In this document: positions 12,599 through 25,194 of the stretch, in pieces
How the letters are laid out: every line of letters begins with the position of its first letter
Numbering within the stretch: position 1 is the stretch's first letter
Assembly (NCBI GenBank): GCA_951812925.1
Contig: OX638370.1
Coordinates: forward strand, 109,382,897 to 109,446,896
Direction of reading: 5' to 3'
DNA from: Calliopum simillimum
Lineage: Eukaryota; Arthropoda; Insecta; Diptera; Lauxaniidae
DNA length: 64,000 nucleotides
Made by a program: the position numbers and the translations under genes
Notes under the pieces: model-generated
What the model was told of the DNA's origin: nothing
Seen by the model: the letters and a program-made list of their open reading frames with translations, nothing else
Databases searched by the model: none

Positions 12599-15009
12599 GA
12601 AACATCAAAATCAATAACAGAAATAATATAGTCTTTCAGGTAAATTTATTTCAATGCATGATAGCTCTTAAAGTATTGCTCCAAGAGAAAAAGTTAAATG
12701 GTTTAGTTTAATGCGTAAGATTATTGCTATAAGATGCCGTGTGCAAAAAAAGGAATTATTTTTATTATTGAAAGTGTGATATTATCATGAATTGGTCTAG
12801 AAATTCCTTTTTGAGAATATATTCCCCTTTCGAGAGGAAGCATTTGCAATCGTAAATATTTTTAGAATAGAAATTACATTTTTTTATGAATTTTTTTCTT
12901 GAAGGTTAGGAAGAGCGCTCTGACTGCCGCATAAGAACGCCCCTGCCGTGAACTTGAATTTCGTAGTGTTTTGGAAGCGTCACAGAAGCTACAACAATTT
13001 GTTTCCTTTGATATTTTTTTTGTAAGAAAATCATGTCTTTTTCATTCTGAGAATTTGTCGATTTTGTCCCAGAGTGCAGCCAATTGTTTGTACCTGCGCA
13101 TTGTAAGGTGTATGATTTTTTTTTTCCCAATGCTAAAGACAGCACAATACAAATTTAATTGCAGCAACCCCCAACAATTTAACAAAACAAACAAGAGCGT
13201 AATATGAATATTCAGAGAGTAAGAAATAGCGAGAGTCAGTAAAATACTCTACAATGCAATGTTAAACAACTTGCTCTCAAACAACCCCAATGTGTTCATA
13301 AGGGGGCATTAAGGACTTCTCACTTTCAATGTAAATGTCAAGCGCAGCTTTGCGCTTTGTTGACCCAAAGACAAGCGGGAGGCGCGACATGCAGCAGCAT
13401 CATTTATCTCAGCATAGATTCCTCGATGTTTATGTATCATATGGCACATAGATGGCGTTTTTCTACAGTAATAGAAAGGATAAAAAAGCTACGCCAATAT
13501 GATGGTGAGGCTCAGTTCGTTGGAGTATTTCAGCCAGTGCTGATGGTGCTACTACTCGAGCAGTAAAGCAAAAGAAAACAGAAAACTCGAGTTGTGCAGC
13601 AGCCTTCCTCAAGTTACAAAGCAAAATATTGCAACTTAAGCGCTAAAGTGTTGTGTACAAAAAAGCAGTTGATTTTCAAAGTGCTTAATTAAAAAAAATG
13701 CATAAATTCTAAAATTACACTTAAAGAAATTTCAATTAAAAGCAATTTATTTGTGTAATTTGTCAACTAAATTTTATTTTAACTTAATCTTATCACTAAT
13801 TGTTGTTTGAATATATTTATGTAAAGTGTTTGCATCCTATGTAAATTCGTGTCATACACTGTGCAAAATTAAGCAATATAAGAAATTGCTGTTTTGTGAA
13901 AAATCTTTGACCCCACTTTACACTATACATTAAAGTGCTAAGAAAACAAAAAACTGCTAATTAATAATTAATTTCTTTGTGACCTACCCTAAGCAAATAA
14001 ATAACTTAAAGTTTTTGACAAACAAACAGTGTCAAAATCACACTTACAACACACTAAATCGCGTGCAATTATTCAATTTAACAAAAAATCATCGTGAGTC
14101 AAATCAAATAAATCATCCCACGCTGTCGTAAGCAAATCAACGCATTTAAATTTGAACGTTAAGAAATTCTTTGCGCGCTTAAGCATTGCATTTGTATTAG
14201 TGCGCGTGTAAACATGTGTTAGTGCGATGATGATGTGTCTACATTAACCAGCTGACAGCTGACTAGACAACGACGTCTGCATTTTTAGTTGACAACAAAC
14301 GCGCGGCATCGTCACGCTGATGGTGTACGACCGTCCCAAGTAAAACTTGGGGTAAAAATACGAAAAAATTCCATACCGTGTGTGAAGCTGTGAAGAAGCA
14401 TCTTGTACTCTTATTCGCTCTCCTCAAATAATAAGTGTAAATACTCTCGTCGTATGTTCCATATGTGTAAACTTTTTATTGTAAATGCAAATATTTGTGC
14501 GGTTCAAAAAAATCGTTAAATTGATTTTTTCCTGTGAAATAGGAATCTTTAATGCCAAAATAAATACCAACTGCTTAGTGTAGAAAATGCTAAAGAATAT
14601 TTGAGCGTATTTTTTGTTTTTTTTTTTATTTTTGGAAAAGGATAATTGACTACTCACTGCTCTCTTTTTTTCGCCTATTTCACATTTGTGTTGTTTCTAT
14701 GGAAACTCTGTGGAGAAAGAAATAAATGAACAAAACTTATAACATAACTAAAAAGGACTACGATTACGGCAACCTTTAGTGTGTGTGTGTGAGAGCTTTC
14801 TTTGGAGGTTTTTGAACTTGACACAGTGGGTAAGTTGTAGTAAAATTGTGAATAAAAGATAAACATTCTTTATATAAATTTATAAAGCTGAAAGTGCTAT
14901 GTTTTCACATCTTGTTTCATTATTGAATATTCTCTTCAAAAGACTAACAGTAAGTTATAAATTCCTAAGGAATATGAGTTAAATTTTTTGAAACGAACGC
15001 AGTACAAAC
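12599..15009. other. Non-coding; possible regulatory or 5'-UTR-like patch
   Basis: 12906-13210 and 13320-13640 are less AT-rich than their surroundings. The latter has an initiator-like TCAGTT at 13512-13517, but no TATA or downstream element I can defend. 14210-14350 contains two CAGCTG E-boxes close together and a GC-richer patch. A gene-proximal role is possible but unsupported; no open frame of interest is present. Confidence 0.35.
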
Positions 15010-15011
15010 TA

Positions 15012-16298
15012 TTGGGTGTACAACTTAAAAACCGGAATTTTTTAGCGAAATTTGATGCTTTATTGTTGAAAAATGTTACAATATATTTTTTTCGAAGTAT
15101 TTTCCGTTGGAAGCTACAACATTTCCCCATCTTTCAGGCAATTTATGAATTCCATCCCAAAAAAATTGCTCCGGCTTGGCGGCCAAAAATAAATCGAGCC
15201 AATTTTCGATATCTTGAACTTAAGTGAACCATATTCCTGATAGGGCATTCTGCATCGATCGAAACAAATGGTAGTCAGATGGTGCAAGGTCTGGGCTATA
15301 AAGCGGGTGAGGCAAAATTTCCCATCCGTTGTTTTCCAGATAATTTTTGACTGGGGCAGCAATATGTGGCCGAGCGTTATCGTGGTGGAAAATGATTGAC
15401 TCGTGTTTGGTCGCATACGTTGGCCGCTCTGCCTGGATTTTCTGCTTCAATCGGATCAATTGTTGACGATAGAGTTGAGCATTAATGGTTTGGCCACCTG
15501 GCAACAGCTCATAATGGATCACACCTAGCTGGTCCCACCAAATACAGAGCATTACCTTCGAAGCGTGAATATTTGGCTTCGGCTGTGATGGGCCGGCCTC
15601 ACCTTTCTTGACATACGTTGTTTTGCGCTTGGGATTATCGTAATGGATCCATTTCTCATCGCCAGTGACAAAACGATGCAAAAAACCCTTCCTTTTGTGG
15701 CGTTCAAGCAGCATTGTGGACATCAAAAATTGGCGTTCGACGTCCCTTGGCTTCAACTCGTATGGCACCCAATTTCCCATCTTTTGAAAAATTCCCAAGG
15801 CTTTCAAACGTCTGGAAATTGTTGCTCGATCAACTTCTAATGGTTCTGCAAGTTCTTCTTGCTTTTGACATGAATCTTGATCGAGTAATGACTCCAATTC
15901 TTCATCCTCAAACTTTTTCGGCTGACCAGGACGTATTTTGCCTTCGACATCAAAATCACCACTTTAAAACCGTCGAAACCACTCACGACAGCTTGGTTCA
16001 ACTGGAGCATAGTCCCCATAAACTTCTACAAGCAAACTATGACTTTCCGCAGCAGTTTTCTTTGCAAAAAAATGACCCAACAGAACCTCCCGCAAATGCT
16101 GTCTTTTTCTCCAATTTTCGAAGTTATTCATCGTGAAAAATAATAATGATGCACACAAGATAAAATTGTTTTGTTGATTGATTTTGACAGCTGTCAAATG
16201 TACCTTCAAAATGACATATATATAAAGTTCGAGCTTTTACGATATATGTTAGTACGGACATCCACCGTCAAATTCCGGTTTTTAAGTTGTACACCCAA
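15012..16298 (-). mobile_element. mariner element (1287 bp, structurally complete)
   Basis: The terminal inverted repeats are TTGGGTGTACAACTTAAAAA and continue ACCGGAATTT; the right end is the exact complement over about 29 bp. TA duplications flank the element at 15010-15011 and 16299-16300. Length and single-gene layout match canonical mariners, which are about 1.3 kb. The perfect TIRs and a transposase damaged by only two nonsense codons imply a recent insertion relative to the rest of the window. It belongs to the IS630-Tc1-mariner superfamily (DD34D); I do not assign a subfamily. Confidence 0.95.
15076..16131 (-). pseudogene. mariner transposase, two in-frame nonsense codons
   Basis: The frame starts at the ATG giving MNNFENWRKRQHLREVLL and runs 351 residues to a TAA, the usual length for mariner transposases (cut-and-paste transposition at TA sites, acting in the nucleus on the element's own TIRs). 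An N-terminal helix-turn-helix region (about residues 1-115) is followed by WVPYEL (121-126; the family consensus is WVPHEL). The DDE/D catalytic domain has aspartates at 158 (TGDEKW), 251 (HHDNARPH) and 286 (SPDLAPSDYHLF). The 251-286 spacing is the diagnostic D34D. TAA codons replace residue 56 (just after WFRRF; 15964-15966) and residue 304 (after SGIWFT; 15220-15222). Reading frame is otherwise continuous, with no frameshift. The first stop removes the catalytic domain, so the copy should be inactive. Downstream methionines could only give an N-truncated protein. Confidence 0.93.
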
Positions 16299-19200
16299 TA
16301 ACAGAATTATTTATTGCCTTATATTTTTTTTTAAAAAATTTTAATTTTTTTCTAAGTTATAAGCATGTGATTTTTTAAATACGTCTTTCTTTAAATTGCA
16401 ATTTCTCCTTAAATATTGAATGAAAATTTATGAAATTTTTGTAGTAGGACTAAAAATTATTAAAAATTTATGTAAAATAAACTACTTTTTCATAAAAATT
16501 TTTAAAATTTCTTATAAATAATGCACTTTTTAATAAACAAATAGATATTGAAGCAATACCTACCCATAAAAAAAACCAAATTTTTACACAGAATTGTTCT
16601 TTAAAATTTGCACAAAATTCATAAGGAAAAAAAATTGGAGGAATTTTTCATAAATAAAAAAGTTACGCGTACTTAAAGCCGCTGCTAGGAGCCTTGACTA
16701 TGCGATTCACACATTTACGCTCGCTGAGCGTTTTAACGTGCATTCTAATTTCTGCATAAATCATGATTTATTATTTTGAAATGGCATGCAGCGGTGAATG
16801 TAGGACTCAGGAAACTTCCTTAAGGTACGCCTGTTTTGATTGGGTAGTCCTCTGTAATAAATTTTTTGTACTTTACTTGAAATAATCGACTTTTGATACA
16901 GTTGATTTTAAAATTTGGCATCCTATTTTCTTTCCCTTTTTTGGAGTAAAATTTATGAGCTCAAAAGTCTGTTAAAATCCATTCCTACATTCTGGACCAG
17001 GGGTGTCAGCGTATAACAAAAGTGAGCCAATTTTGGCTCGACCAACAATATCAATATTTCTGTACAACATTTACAGAAGTAATTTTTGTTGTTTTTTTTT
17101 TTCACGCTCGTCAAAATTTTGCGTTTTTGTTGCTTTTTTTGCGTACACACAAAATCAAACTCAAACCAACATAAAACAACAACAACGACTTCGTCGCATC
17201 AAAAACAAAAACAACAAACAATATGGGTATTAACGTTCAATGTAAATATTTCCATCTTGAGAAATTGCAGAATTAGTGCAAAATTTTCGGCAATGCGTTT
17301 GTTGTTTTTATAAATGTAAACTTTCGCAAACCGCACTTCCGCAACGACGCAAGAGCATGGCGCATCAACACGTGAATACCCCTACTTTTTGTGTGTGTCT
17401 TAGTCCTTAGAAATTTTGACAATTGTTGAAATATTGTTGTTGTTGTAATTGAGGCATGAAAAAACAACAAAAAATTGTTTTTGTAATTTGATTTCGAAGT
17501 TGTTGTAAAAGCGAAAATTTTGCGCTGACTGCGCTGCATGCGCTTGGCTCAGTGATTTGAAAACGCTGACATCCTTGTTCTGGACAATTAAGAAAAACTA
17601 TGTGAAAGCAAGAAAATGATTTCGAGTTTGGAACCATATCTCTTAAAATTGGTACACCCTTTACGGTTGTCACCTTTAGTGATCACATTTTTCTTGAAAA
17701 GACCATGGGGTCACATAGGACCCTAAGCAAACATCACTGTTTTAATTAAAATTAGTATCAAGGAGTACTCGAATGCTATTGAATGCTCTAGAGAGTTGTT
17801 CAGTTAAGTCTTGGCTAAACTTTTGTTTTAATTGTTTGGCAAAATACAGAACGGTTTTGTAGCTATGACCAAAAATGGTACAATTTTTCGATATTTTTGT
17901 GATTTTAAGGCCCAAAGCCCAATTTTTTTGAGTGAGTTTTTTGTTAGATATACTATCTTTAGATAGATATACTATTGATGATAGAAAAACAAAATCTCAA
18001 ACGGTTTACGACTTATAGCCGTGGCAACTTTGAAAAGCAGTTTTAAAGCAATTCTTATAGTACCATAAAATTCGACCTGGAGCCAAACGAGCGGAACATA
18101 AATAGGGTTTTACTAGTAACATCATGTACTTTTCGAATTTTTTTTGCTGCACTGTGTAATATGACTAGAAAACTTAATCCGAAGTTAATTTTTCGATATC
18201 TACAATGGTCTAGGCTTCGGTCTCAAGGAGTTAAAGAAGTATGGACTGTAGGCTAAAATCTAAAAAGAAAACATTCCCTAAAAACGAAATCGAGAATGTT
18301 TTTCAAAAAGGTATCGCAAAGAATAAGATGGAGACGTTTCTTTTCAGACCCATATTCCCCTAGGTGTAACAGGAACAATACAATACATATGTATATAATT
18401 TTTCATAAGAAAACCGAAAATCATAAATTTCTTTAAAATTCAGATAATGGCTTAATCTCATGGTCTATTGGTGTTAAAACGTTTACGGCTTCATTTTGCA
18501 TCCACTGAGATCAAATGTTAAGGGGGCGCAAAAAACACGACGGGTACGCAATTTCATTGCAAAATTTTTCACAGTTTTTTGGTTCTTTTTTGTTTGCTTT
18601 CTTGCTAATAATTTCCGCTTAATTTGATTTTGATTTTTTACTTCCACGTAACAGAAAAGAAGAACAACTGAGCGACAGACAGACAACAGGACACACACAC
18701 ACACACTCACAAAATTACATTTTTCTTTCCTCCATCACAGTAAATTAAATTTTTCTAACCAGCAATACAAACCTGGGAATATCCATAAAGGATTTTTTAT
18801 GGCGTTTCATGTGTATGTGGATGTACATTTTTATGTATGTGAATTTGAGATAAAAAATTGTGTGGAAAGTATAAAACATAACAGTAAATGCGCTAAAAAC
18901 TGCCAGGCTCGGAGCGAAATAAAAATAAAATTTTTTTTTTCTTTGCGAAACGCCTACAGGCAAAAATAATGAACCATGGCGAATCGCTATAACTCAACGC
19001 CATGGTGGATACAAATGCAGATGGCTCTCTGGCATGAGTTACTGCAAATTGGTACTGTGGGTAGAAAAACATTAGATGTGGATTATGTGAATAAATGATT
19101 TTTAGTGTGTCAATTATGAATACTAAATCGCGAATGATTCTGTGGGAAAAAAGCGCAAATTATTTAGAATGATTCTTTTATCTTATAATTTTTATACTCG

Positions 19201-20640
19201 CTGAAAATGCATAATTGAAATAAGTCTTAGCAGCGGAACTTGAATTGGTTCAAAAATTTGGAAGGAAGGTTCAAAAATAATCAAAATTTCTCTGCTAAAA
19301 CAATATACTTCAGAATGTAAGAACAAAATTATAAAATTGTATTTTATGATTTCTAGATTTTTCTTCTTGGCAAAATATTTTCCGATTAAGGAGAACTTAT
19401 ACTTGAGCCGTAGTTCTGTGAAAGAAAAAGAAGAGGTATTGTCACTTTTGCGACATATATTTTTCCAAACTACGCTATTATACACTTTTATAATCTTTCG
19501 GAGCTAATTACCAACTTTTTTCTTCTTGTAAATATCTTAACCATATGATTCATTAAAAATAATACTCATATGCAAGTAAAAACATTGGTAGAACGTCATG
19601 AATGTCACAGTCTCAAGAAGTCTGTTCAATTTTCAAAAAGATAACAATGTAAAGAAATTATAAAATACCGTACCATTGACCATAAAATTTCTGTTCGGTA
19701 GCAGAAAAAAAAAGCGTTTTGGTTATTGAATACTTGTCATGAGTGTCACGTCATAAAAACAGCATTAACATAAATGAGATATGCTAAAACTGTGAAACTT
19801 TCATTGTTTTCACATGAGCATAGTTTTATATTGTAAATGCTAGATGACCGGGACCGACTTCGTTCACCCTTTCCTGATGCCCTGAATGTTTATATTTATA
19901 TATGTACCTATTCTCATTCATCTCTGTCAAACAGCCTCAGAATGTTATTTTTTTATATTGCTGTGTTGAACATTTTTCCAGCGGATGTTAATACCCCGGG
20001 CGAAGCCGATGGAATTTCAAATTAGAGTCTTGAAATCTCACCCAATAACTTTTTTTTGAAAATAAAAACTCATGCAAATCGGATATGGGACTTTCCGGGA
20101 ATACGGACGAAGCCGTATGAACGAAATAAAAATATCATGCAAATCGGACAAATGGTTCTTGAGGTATGGAGACACAGACAGACGTCATATTTTATATAAT
20201 TGTATGGTATGATTTGATAATAACTTTTTCAAGCAAAAACACAAAAAAAAAAAAAAAAAACAAAAGTCTCTTCGTGTTGTAGTCAAGAATATTATGTATA
20301 TTATTTAGAGAAAAAAATATTTTTGTATAAGGCTGTGGTACGACTTGTTCTATGACGACTGTCTTGTCAGATGATTTTGGATACACTGAACATATTAACA
20401 TACAAAGACCACCTTTTGTAAGATTTCAAATCAGCAGAATAACAACCGGCTGTGAGAAACCATTTACGAATGTGTATTGAACAGCTTGAAGCCATCAAGA
20501 AACAATGGCTTAAATAAACAACTTTTAGTTGGTACCAAAATATTGCGGAGTTCATACTTCAATGGATCTTAGCTTCTCCCGAATATTACCTCTGTTTGGT
20601 CAGGTAACAAAATTTATAGCTTTCACTATTAGTTCAATTC
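16299..20640. other. Non-coding AT-rich DNA
   Basis: No gene recognised. A (CA)n run lies at about 18690-18710 and an AACAACAAC-rich tract at 17170-17225. 19990-20185 has two spaced copies of CATGCAAATCGGA-type sequence with GACAGACG and CGAAGCCG words, which looks like a decayed dispersed repeat. 17060-17160 is T/A low-complexity. Confidence 0.5.
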
Positions 20641-20651
20641 GAAAGAATTAC

Positions 20652-20860
20652 CTTTTGAAGATATGCATACGACACCTGCAGACGAGTTGGTAATAACTTT
20701 CTCTGGGTGAACTGCAATCATGAGCTGCACCAGAGGTGGTTGACGTGGTGGTAAGGACACTGTTGAGTGTGCTGCTTATGCTGTTGATAGTACTAGTGTA
20801 GTAACTTAGCAAAGCCTCTTCCATATACTTAGCCACTACTGGTGTGCTGTTCTCGGGCAT
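20652..20860 (-). CDS. Candidate coding exon ending at a splice donor
   Basis: From an ATG at 20858-20860 the minus strand is open for 69 codons plus two bases and then meets AAAAG|GTAATT (GT at 20650-20651), a reasonable splice donor. The in-frame stop TAA immediately follows inside the putative intron, as expected if the exon ends there. The peptide begins MPENSTPVVAKYMEEALL, includes a potential N-glycosylation site (NST, residues 4-6), a Ser/Thr-rich stretch (about 22-53) and ends YYQLVCRCRMHIFK. There is no hydrophobic signal sequence. Base composition is visibly less AT-rich than the flanks and codon use is mixed, unlike the low-complexity frames elsewhere. No family is recognised. It could be the first coding exon of a host gene, or chance. 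The frame stays open upstream of the ATG, so the start is uncertain. Confidence 0.35.
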
Positions 20861-21021
20861 CGAAGTGAAAAAATCTGTTTCTATGGGAAGACTTTTGCTT
20901 TGGAGCAATATTCCAAAAACAGAAATAGCACGACTTCTTTCTAATTTTACTTTAATTTTATTTAATATAAATTGATAAAAACGATATAAAAAATGTGAAA
21001 ATTTAACAATTCATATTTTAT

Positions 21022-21252
21022 GGCCCCTATTGCGGTTGTCGATTTGCGATAAAATCGATTGTTTCTACTAGCTCTATCTTTGAAACCTCTGCACCGATTT
21101 GAATAAAGTTTTCGCCATTTGATTGCAAATGACTTTAAATGACATGTAAGATATAAATCAGTGGAATCGGTGATGTAGTTTCAAAGATAGGGCTAGAAGA
21201 AAAAATCGATGGCCATCGATTTTATCGCAAATCGACAACCGCAATAGGGGCC
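21022..21252. mobile_element. MITE with near-perfect 36-bp TIRs (231 bp)
   Basis: Both ends read GGCCCCTATTGCGGTTGTCG inward and continue ATTTGCGATAAAATCGAT without mismatch. The flanks are TAT on both sides (21019-21021 and 21253-21255), compatible with a 2-3-bp target duplication. Weaker arm similarity continues inward (TATCTTTGAAAC and its complement). Non-coding. The intact TIRs indicate a young copy. Confidence 0.9.
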
Positions 21253-21659
21253 TATGTTTCTTGCTGCGTGGTCGATTTTCAACGAGTAAAGTTTTTCCCA
21301 ATAGTATTTTATATTTTTTGTATATTTTTGACTTGAACTTTAGACTCGCTAAAACGTCAAACTAAAAATTGTGCTGAGCAATTTTCAGCCATTCATGATG
21401 TATACGAGTGAGCGAGACGGCAATACTTGCTAGTACTAAAAAGCGATATACATACTTTTTTCAAGTTTTGATGGTTGGCTGATGGATGCTGCCGATCATC
21501 GAGTAATTACAATTAAGTTTGGGGATTTAGAGCTTACGCATTTCCTCGCGTAAACAACCTCCAAGTGTATGGAGAAAAGAAGCTTACACCTGAATGTAAA
21601 CGACCAACCCGCAACTAAAAATGAATCTCCGCGATAAAATCAGTGATATCATATCTGCA

Positions 21660-22490
21660 ACTTATGGAAAAACTTATGGCAAATCTATATATAAATAGGC
21701 AAACGAAATCGGTTCAGTCCCTGTTTCTATACCTAAATCTCAACCGATTTGCTTGATTTTTTTTTGTTGGAAAGGTTGTAAGGAGGAACAGTGCATAGGA
21801 CTATATTTTTTTAAAGTGGGCGGTGCCACGCCCCTAAATGAAAAAAACGCTCTCACAGCTAAACAGCTGCATCGATTTTAACGAAATTTGGTATGGAGAT
21901 AGGGTTAGCACTAAAGAACGATAATATGATCATTATATTTTTCAGTGGGCAGTGCCACGCCCCTAAATGGAAAAAATGCTCCTACGGTTAAACCGCTGCA
22001 TTGATTTCAACGATATTTGGTATGGAGATAGGGTTTGCACTAAGGAACGATAATATGATCATTATGTTTTTCAGTGGGCGGTGCCACGCCCCTAAATGAA
22101 AAAAACGCTCTCACAGCTAAACCGCTGCATCGATTTTAACGAAATTTGGTATGGAGATAGGGTTAGCACTAAAGAACGATAACGTGACCATTATGATTTC
22201 AGTGGGCGGTGCCACGCCCCTAAATGAAAATAACGCTCTCACGGTGAAACTTCTGCATACGATTCTTATGAAATTTGGTATAGATATAGAAAGATATTAA
22301 AAAATGATTGCTCTTGAGTAGGAGTTACACGCCTCTGAATGGAAAGCACGATATTGCCACTAAGCTGCTGCACCGATGCAGATCCGAATCCTAAGGAAGA
22401 ATATTAAAAGCTTTTTGTGAAAGGTATAAAAACTTTTTTCTTTATTTTATGGTCAAGTCGAAATGGTCGAATTTTGGCCACAAGGCGAAC
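21660..22490 (+). repeat. Tandem repeat array, family T (about 129-bp units)
   Basis: GTGGGC(G/A)GTGCCACGCCCC boxes start at 21816, 21944, 22074 and 22202, i.e. 128-130 bp apart, with a degenerate fifth near 22316. Each unit continues with TAAATG-AAAAAACGCTCTCAC, GCTAAACCGCTGCATCGATT, AACGAAATTTGGTATGGAGA, TAGGGTTAGCACTAA and GAACGATAATATGATCATTA. The array is preceded by the same ATAAATAGGCAAAC/CAGTCCCTGTTTC leader as at 7850-8830. It is non-coding. Confidence 0.9.
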
Positions 22491-24151
22491 TCTAGTATAT
22501 CTAAAAGAGCAAAACTGAAAATACCCATCATTGAAAAAATTTATCTTTCATAAGAAAATAAGCTAAAATTATAAATGTGTAACAAATTCAAAAGCTCTTG
22601 TAAGTATTTCGTGATACATTTCTAATTTAAATTGTATCCACAACAGAATTATTTCAACCATAAATGATTATCCCTTTTAAGGATGACTGGTTGCATAAAG
22701 TTAACTTCATTCGTCCAGTCAGTCAGTTTATGACAGTTGTATGAATTTCCTTATGTATTATCTCATTGTGTATTCATAAATCAATCACAGAGAGAGATTT
22801 CAATCGTCATTGATTGGCTTTTGTGTAGGGTCGCGCTCTGCAAATCCATCATAAACATAAATGTTATATAATGTACCAAGTTTTATGTAACAATTTTCTT
22901 AACAAAAACAACAAAAGTGACAACAACAAACAAATGAAATGCTAAAATTAGATTCCGATTAAAAACTTTTTCATTGATTTTCCACGCGTGCATGCCATCC
23001 CTCCATTACAACGCCACGTGAATGTAAACTATCCATATCCGGCATATTCCAATTAAATGCTCACGTTCGTAAGTAATTTCGGAAGCGGAAACAGCGCCAA
23101 CACCAACGCAATGTAGAATTAAGTGCAGTTGACATGACCGCCATTTTTTTTTTGCTTTTGCTTTTTCCTCCCGCTTAACGCAGACGCTTAACTACGCGAC
23201 GCGACGTTGGTAAATACGTTACCCCATTTAGTGGTGTGGCAGGTTAAAGCTTGTGACCCTCAAAATGAAAATGTTGGAAGGAAAAAAAATAATAAATTGC
23301 AAAAACCACATCGACGACTCATTTACTCACGCTGTGACACCTTTCAATTTCAAGCACATCCTCGTTATGTAAACAACGTAACATCAAGTTAAGCTACGTA
23401 GTGTGACGTTATTGAGGGAAGAATGAAAAAAAAGCAAACTACAAGAAAATGTGAAAAACTATAGATAAAAATTTACTTCAAGGCCAACAATGTAATCTCT
23501 GCGCCGAGGTGTCACGTAAAATAAAACGTAAAAACCTACGCTTATGGTGGCGTTATTTAGCCATTTTAAGCGTTCTTTTTTTTTAATTTTATGTAGTTTT
23601 TTTGTATTTGTATATGTGTTTTTTTTTTTTTTGCTGAATTTTCATTAATGAAAAAACTGTGTTCCCCTCTATTCATTCGTTTTACACATTCAATGCACGC
23701 TTACGTTTTATTACGTTATGACGTAATTGAATAATACTCGCTTGTTTTTCCACGTTTTAAGTGTTGTGTGTTTTGTTGTTGTTGTTGTTCATAGTTTTGT
23801 TGCATTTATTGTTCCATGTGCTTGTTATTACTTTTGTTTGCATTGTTCGCCATATATCCGACAACCTTCAGGGTGTTGTCCTTACGTCCTATACGTGCCT
23901 TCAATACATAGTAAGCGCTGTATGCCGTTTGCATTGTTTATATTCCCATCAAAATGTCGGGGGTTTTTTTGTTGTTTCGATGTAGTTATTTTGTAAAAAT
24001 ATTTTAGGTGAAAAAATATTTAATAAAAGAATTTCTTTTATTCTTATTTTTTTTTTAAACGCAACTCTAAGATTTTAATTTCACGATTTTTGCAATTTTA
24101 TTCACAAATCTTTTATAAATATTTTGAGCAATTTTGACATACGTATATTAC
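22491..24151. other. Non-coding AT-rich DNA
   Basis: Nothing identifiable as a gene. 22910-22935 is AACAACAA-rich, and TTGTTGTTGTTGTTC lies at about 23775-23790. A hydrophobic frame over 23727-23996 is driven by the TGT repeat and is not accepted. Confidence 0.5.
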
Positions 24152-24900
24152 ACCGGGTCGAAATTTAGATTTATCCCGAAACCGACTCAAAAGTTAGAGG
24201 GACTCTTATCGATATCTGCATAATTTTTTTTTATTTTGGCTAAAAAACATGTTTTTTGGTCATAATACCCAAGATTTCTTTTAAAATAAAGATTATGTTC
24301 TTACAAAAATTTGGCGTTTAATTTTTTTTTTCGGGTAATTGATAATATTCGGATCCAAAGGTTGATTTTTCACATTTTTCAATAAAGAGGTCGGAAAAAC
24401 GATTTTTTACTCAAAAGAAAGGGAACTTACGAAAAAAGTATATAAAGTAAAAAATATTCAGAACTGTCCAAAAAATACGTGTGAATTTTTTTCAGAATTT
24501 TTTGAGGTATTTTATATTAGCTGCGTTCCAATGGTAGCAGATCTGATCCAGATCAGATCCATTTTCAAGCAAAACAAAAACAAATTCAGAGCCAGCTCAG
24601 ATCTTTGTTCCATTTTCTGGATCCATGGATGCGTTCGAAAATCTTTTTTGGATCAATGGAAGTGTTCAGAAAATTATGGGTTTATTTGGCAGCACTGGTT
24701 TATTTTTTGACGCTTTGAAATCTGGTTTCAAAAAGTTATTGAAAATTTTAACATTTCAATTAAAAAAGAACTTGACTAAAGAAAAATCACTCGATATATA
24801 AAATTTAAATGAGAAAAACTTCATAGCATGACCATTCTTAAAAAATAATGTAAATATGGTTTTTAAGACTCTCTCTTACTTTTGAGTTGGTTTCGTTGGT
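24152..24900. mobile_element. Foldback / long-TIR element family F2, copy 1
   Basis: The left end is ACCGGGTCGAAATTTAGA, then CCGAAACCGACTCAAAAG and TTAGAGGGACTCTTA. The right end reverse-complemented gives ACCAACGAAACCAACTCAAA, then AGTAAGAGAGAGTCTTAA. The left arm closely matches both arms of the element at 55484-56443. The loop around 24525-24670 contains GATCTGATCCAGATCAGATC and related GATC words not found in the other copy, possibly a separate insertion. Non-coding. Confidence 0.7.
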
Positions 24901-25194
24901 CTACTGTTTGGCATTCGGAAAGAAAGACTTGCACTTTTTTGAGAAAAAAAATTTTTTCACGATGATATATAACCTCAAATAGAGACGGAAAATAGAGTAT
25001 TTTTGCACTTTTAGGTTAAGAAACTAAAAACACCTGACGTGATAGACCAACTCTAAGGACGGATTCAAATCAAATGAAATGCTCCCTCTTATTCAAAATA
25101 TATTTTCAAGTCGAGCTCTGTAATTTATGCGGATTTCAATAGAGCTATCTAGTGAAGAGCAAAATTAGTTTTGATCTTGCGACTTGTTCTAAGT

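Noticed and set aside
13505..13560. Possible core promoter (TCAGTT initiator)
   Set aside because: No TATA box or downstream promoter element at the right distance; a 6-bp match is expected by chance.
23727..23996. Plus-strand frame that looks like a secreted or membrane protein
   Set aside because: The hydrophobic run is encoded by a TGTTGTTGTTG microsatellite and T-rich sequence; no complexity outside it.
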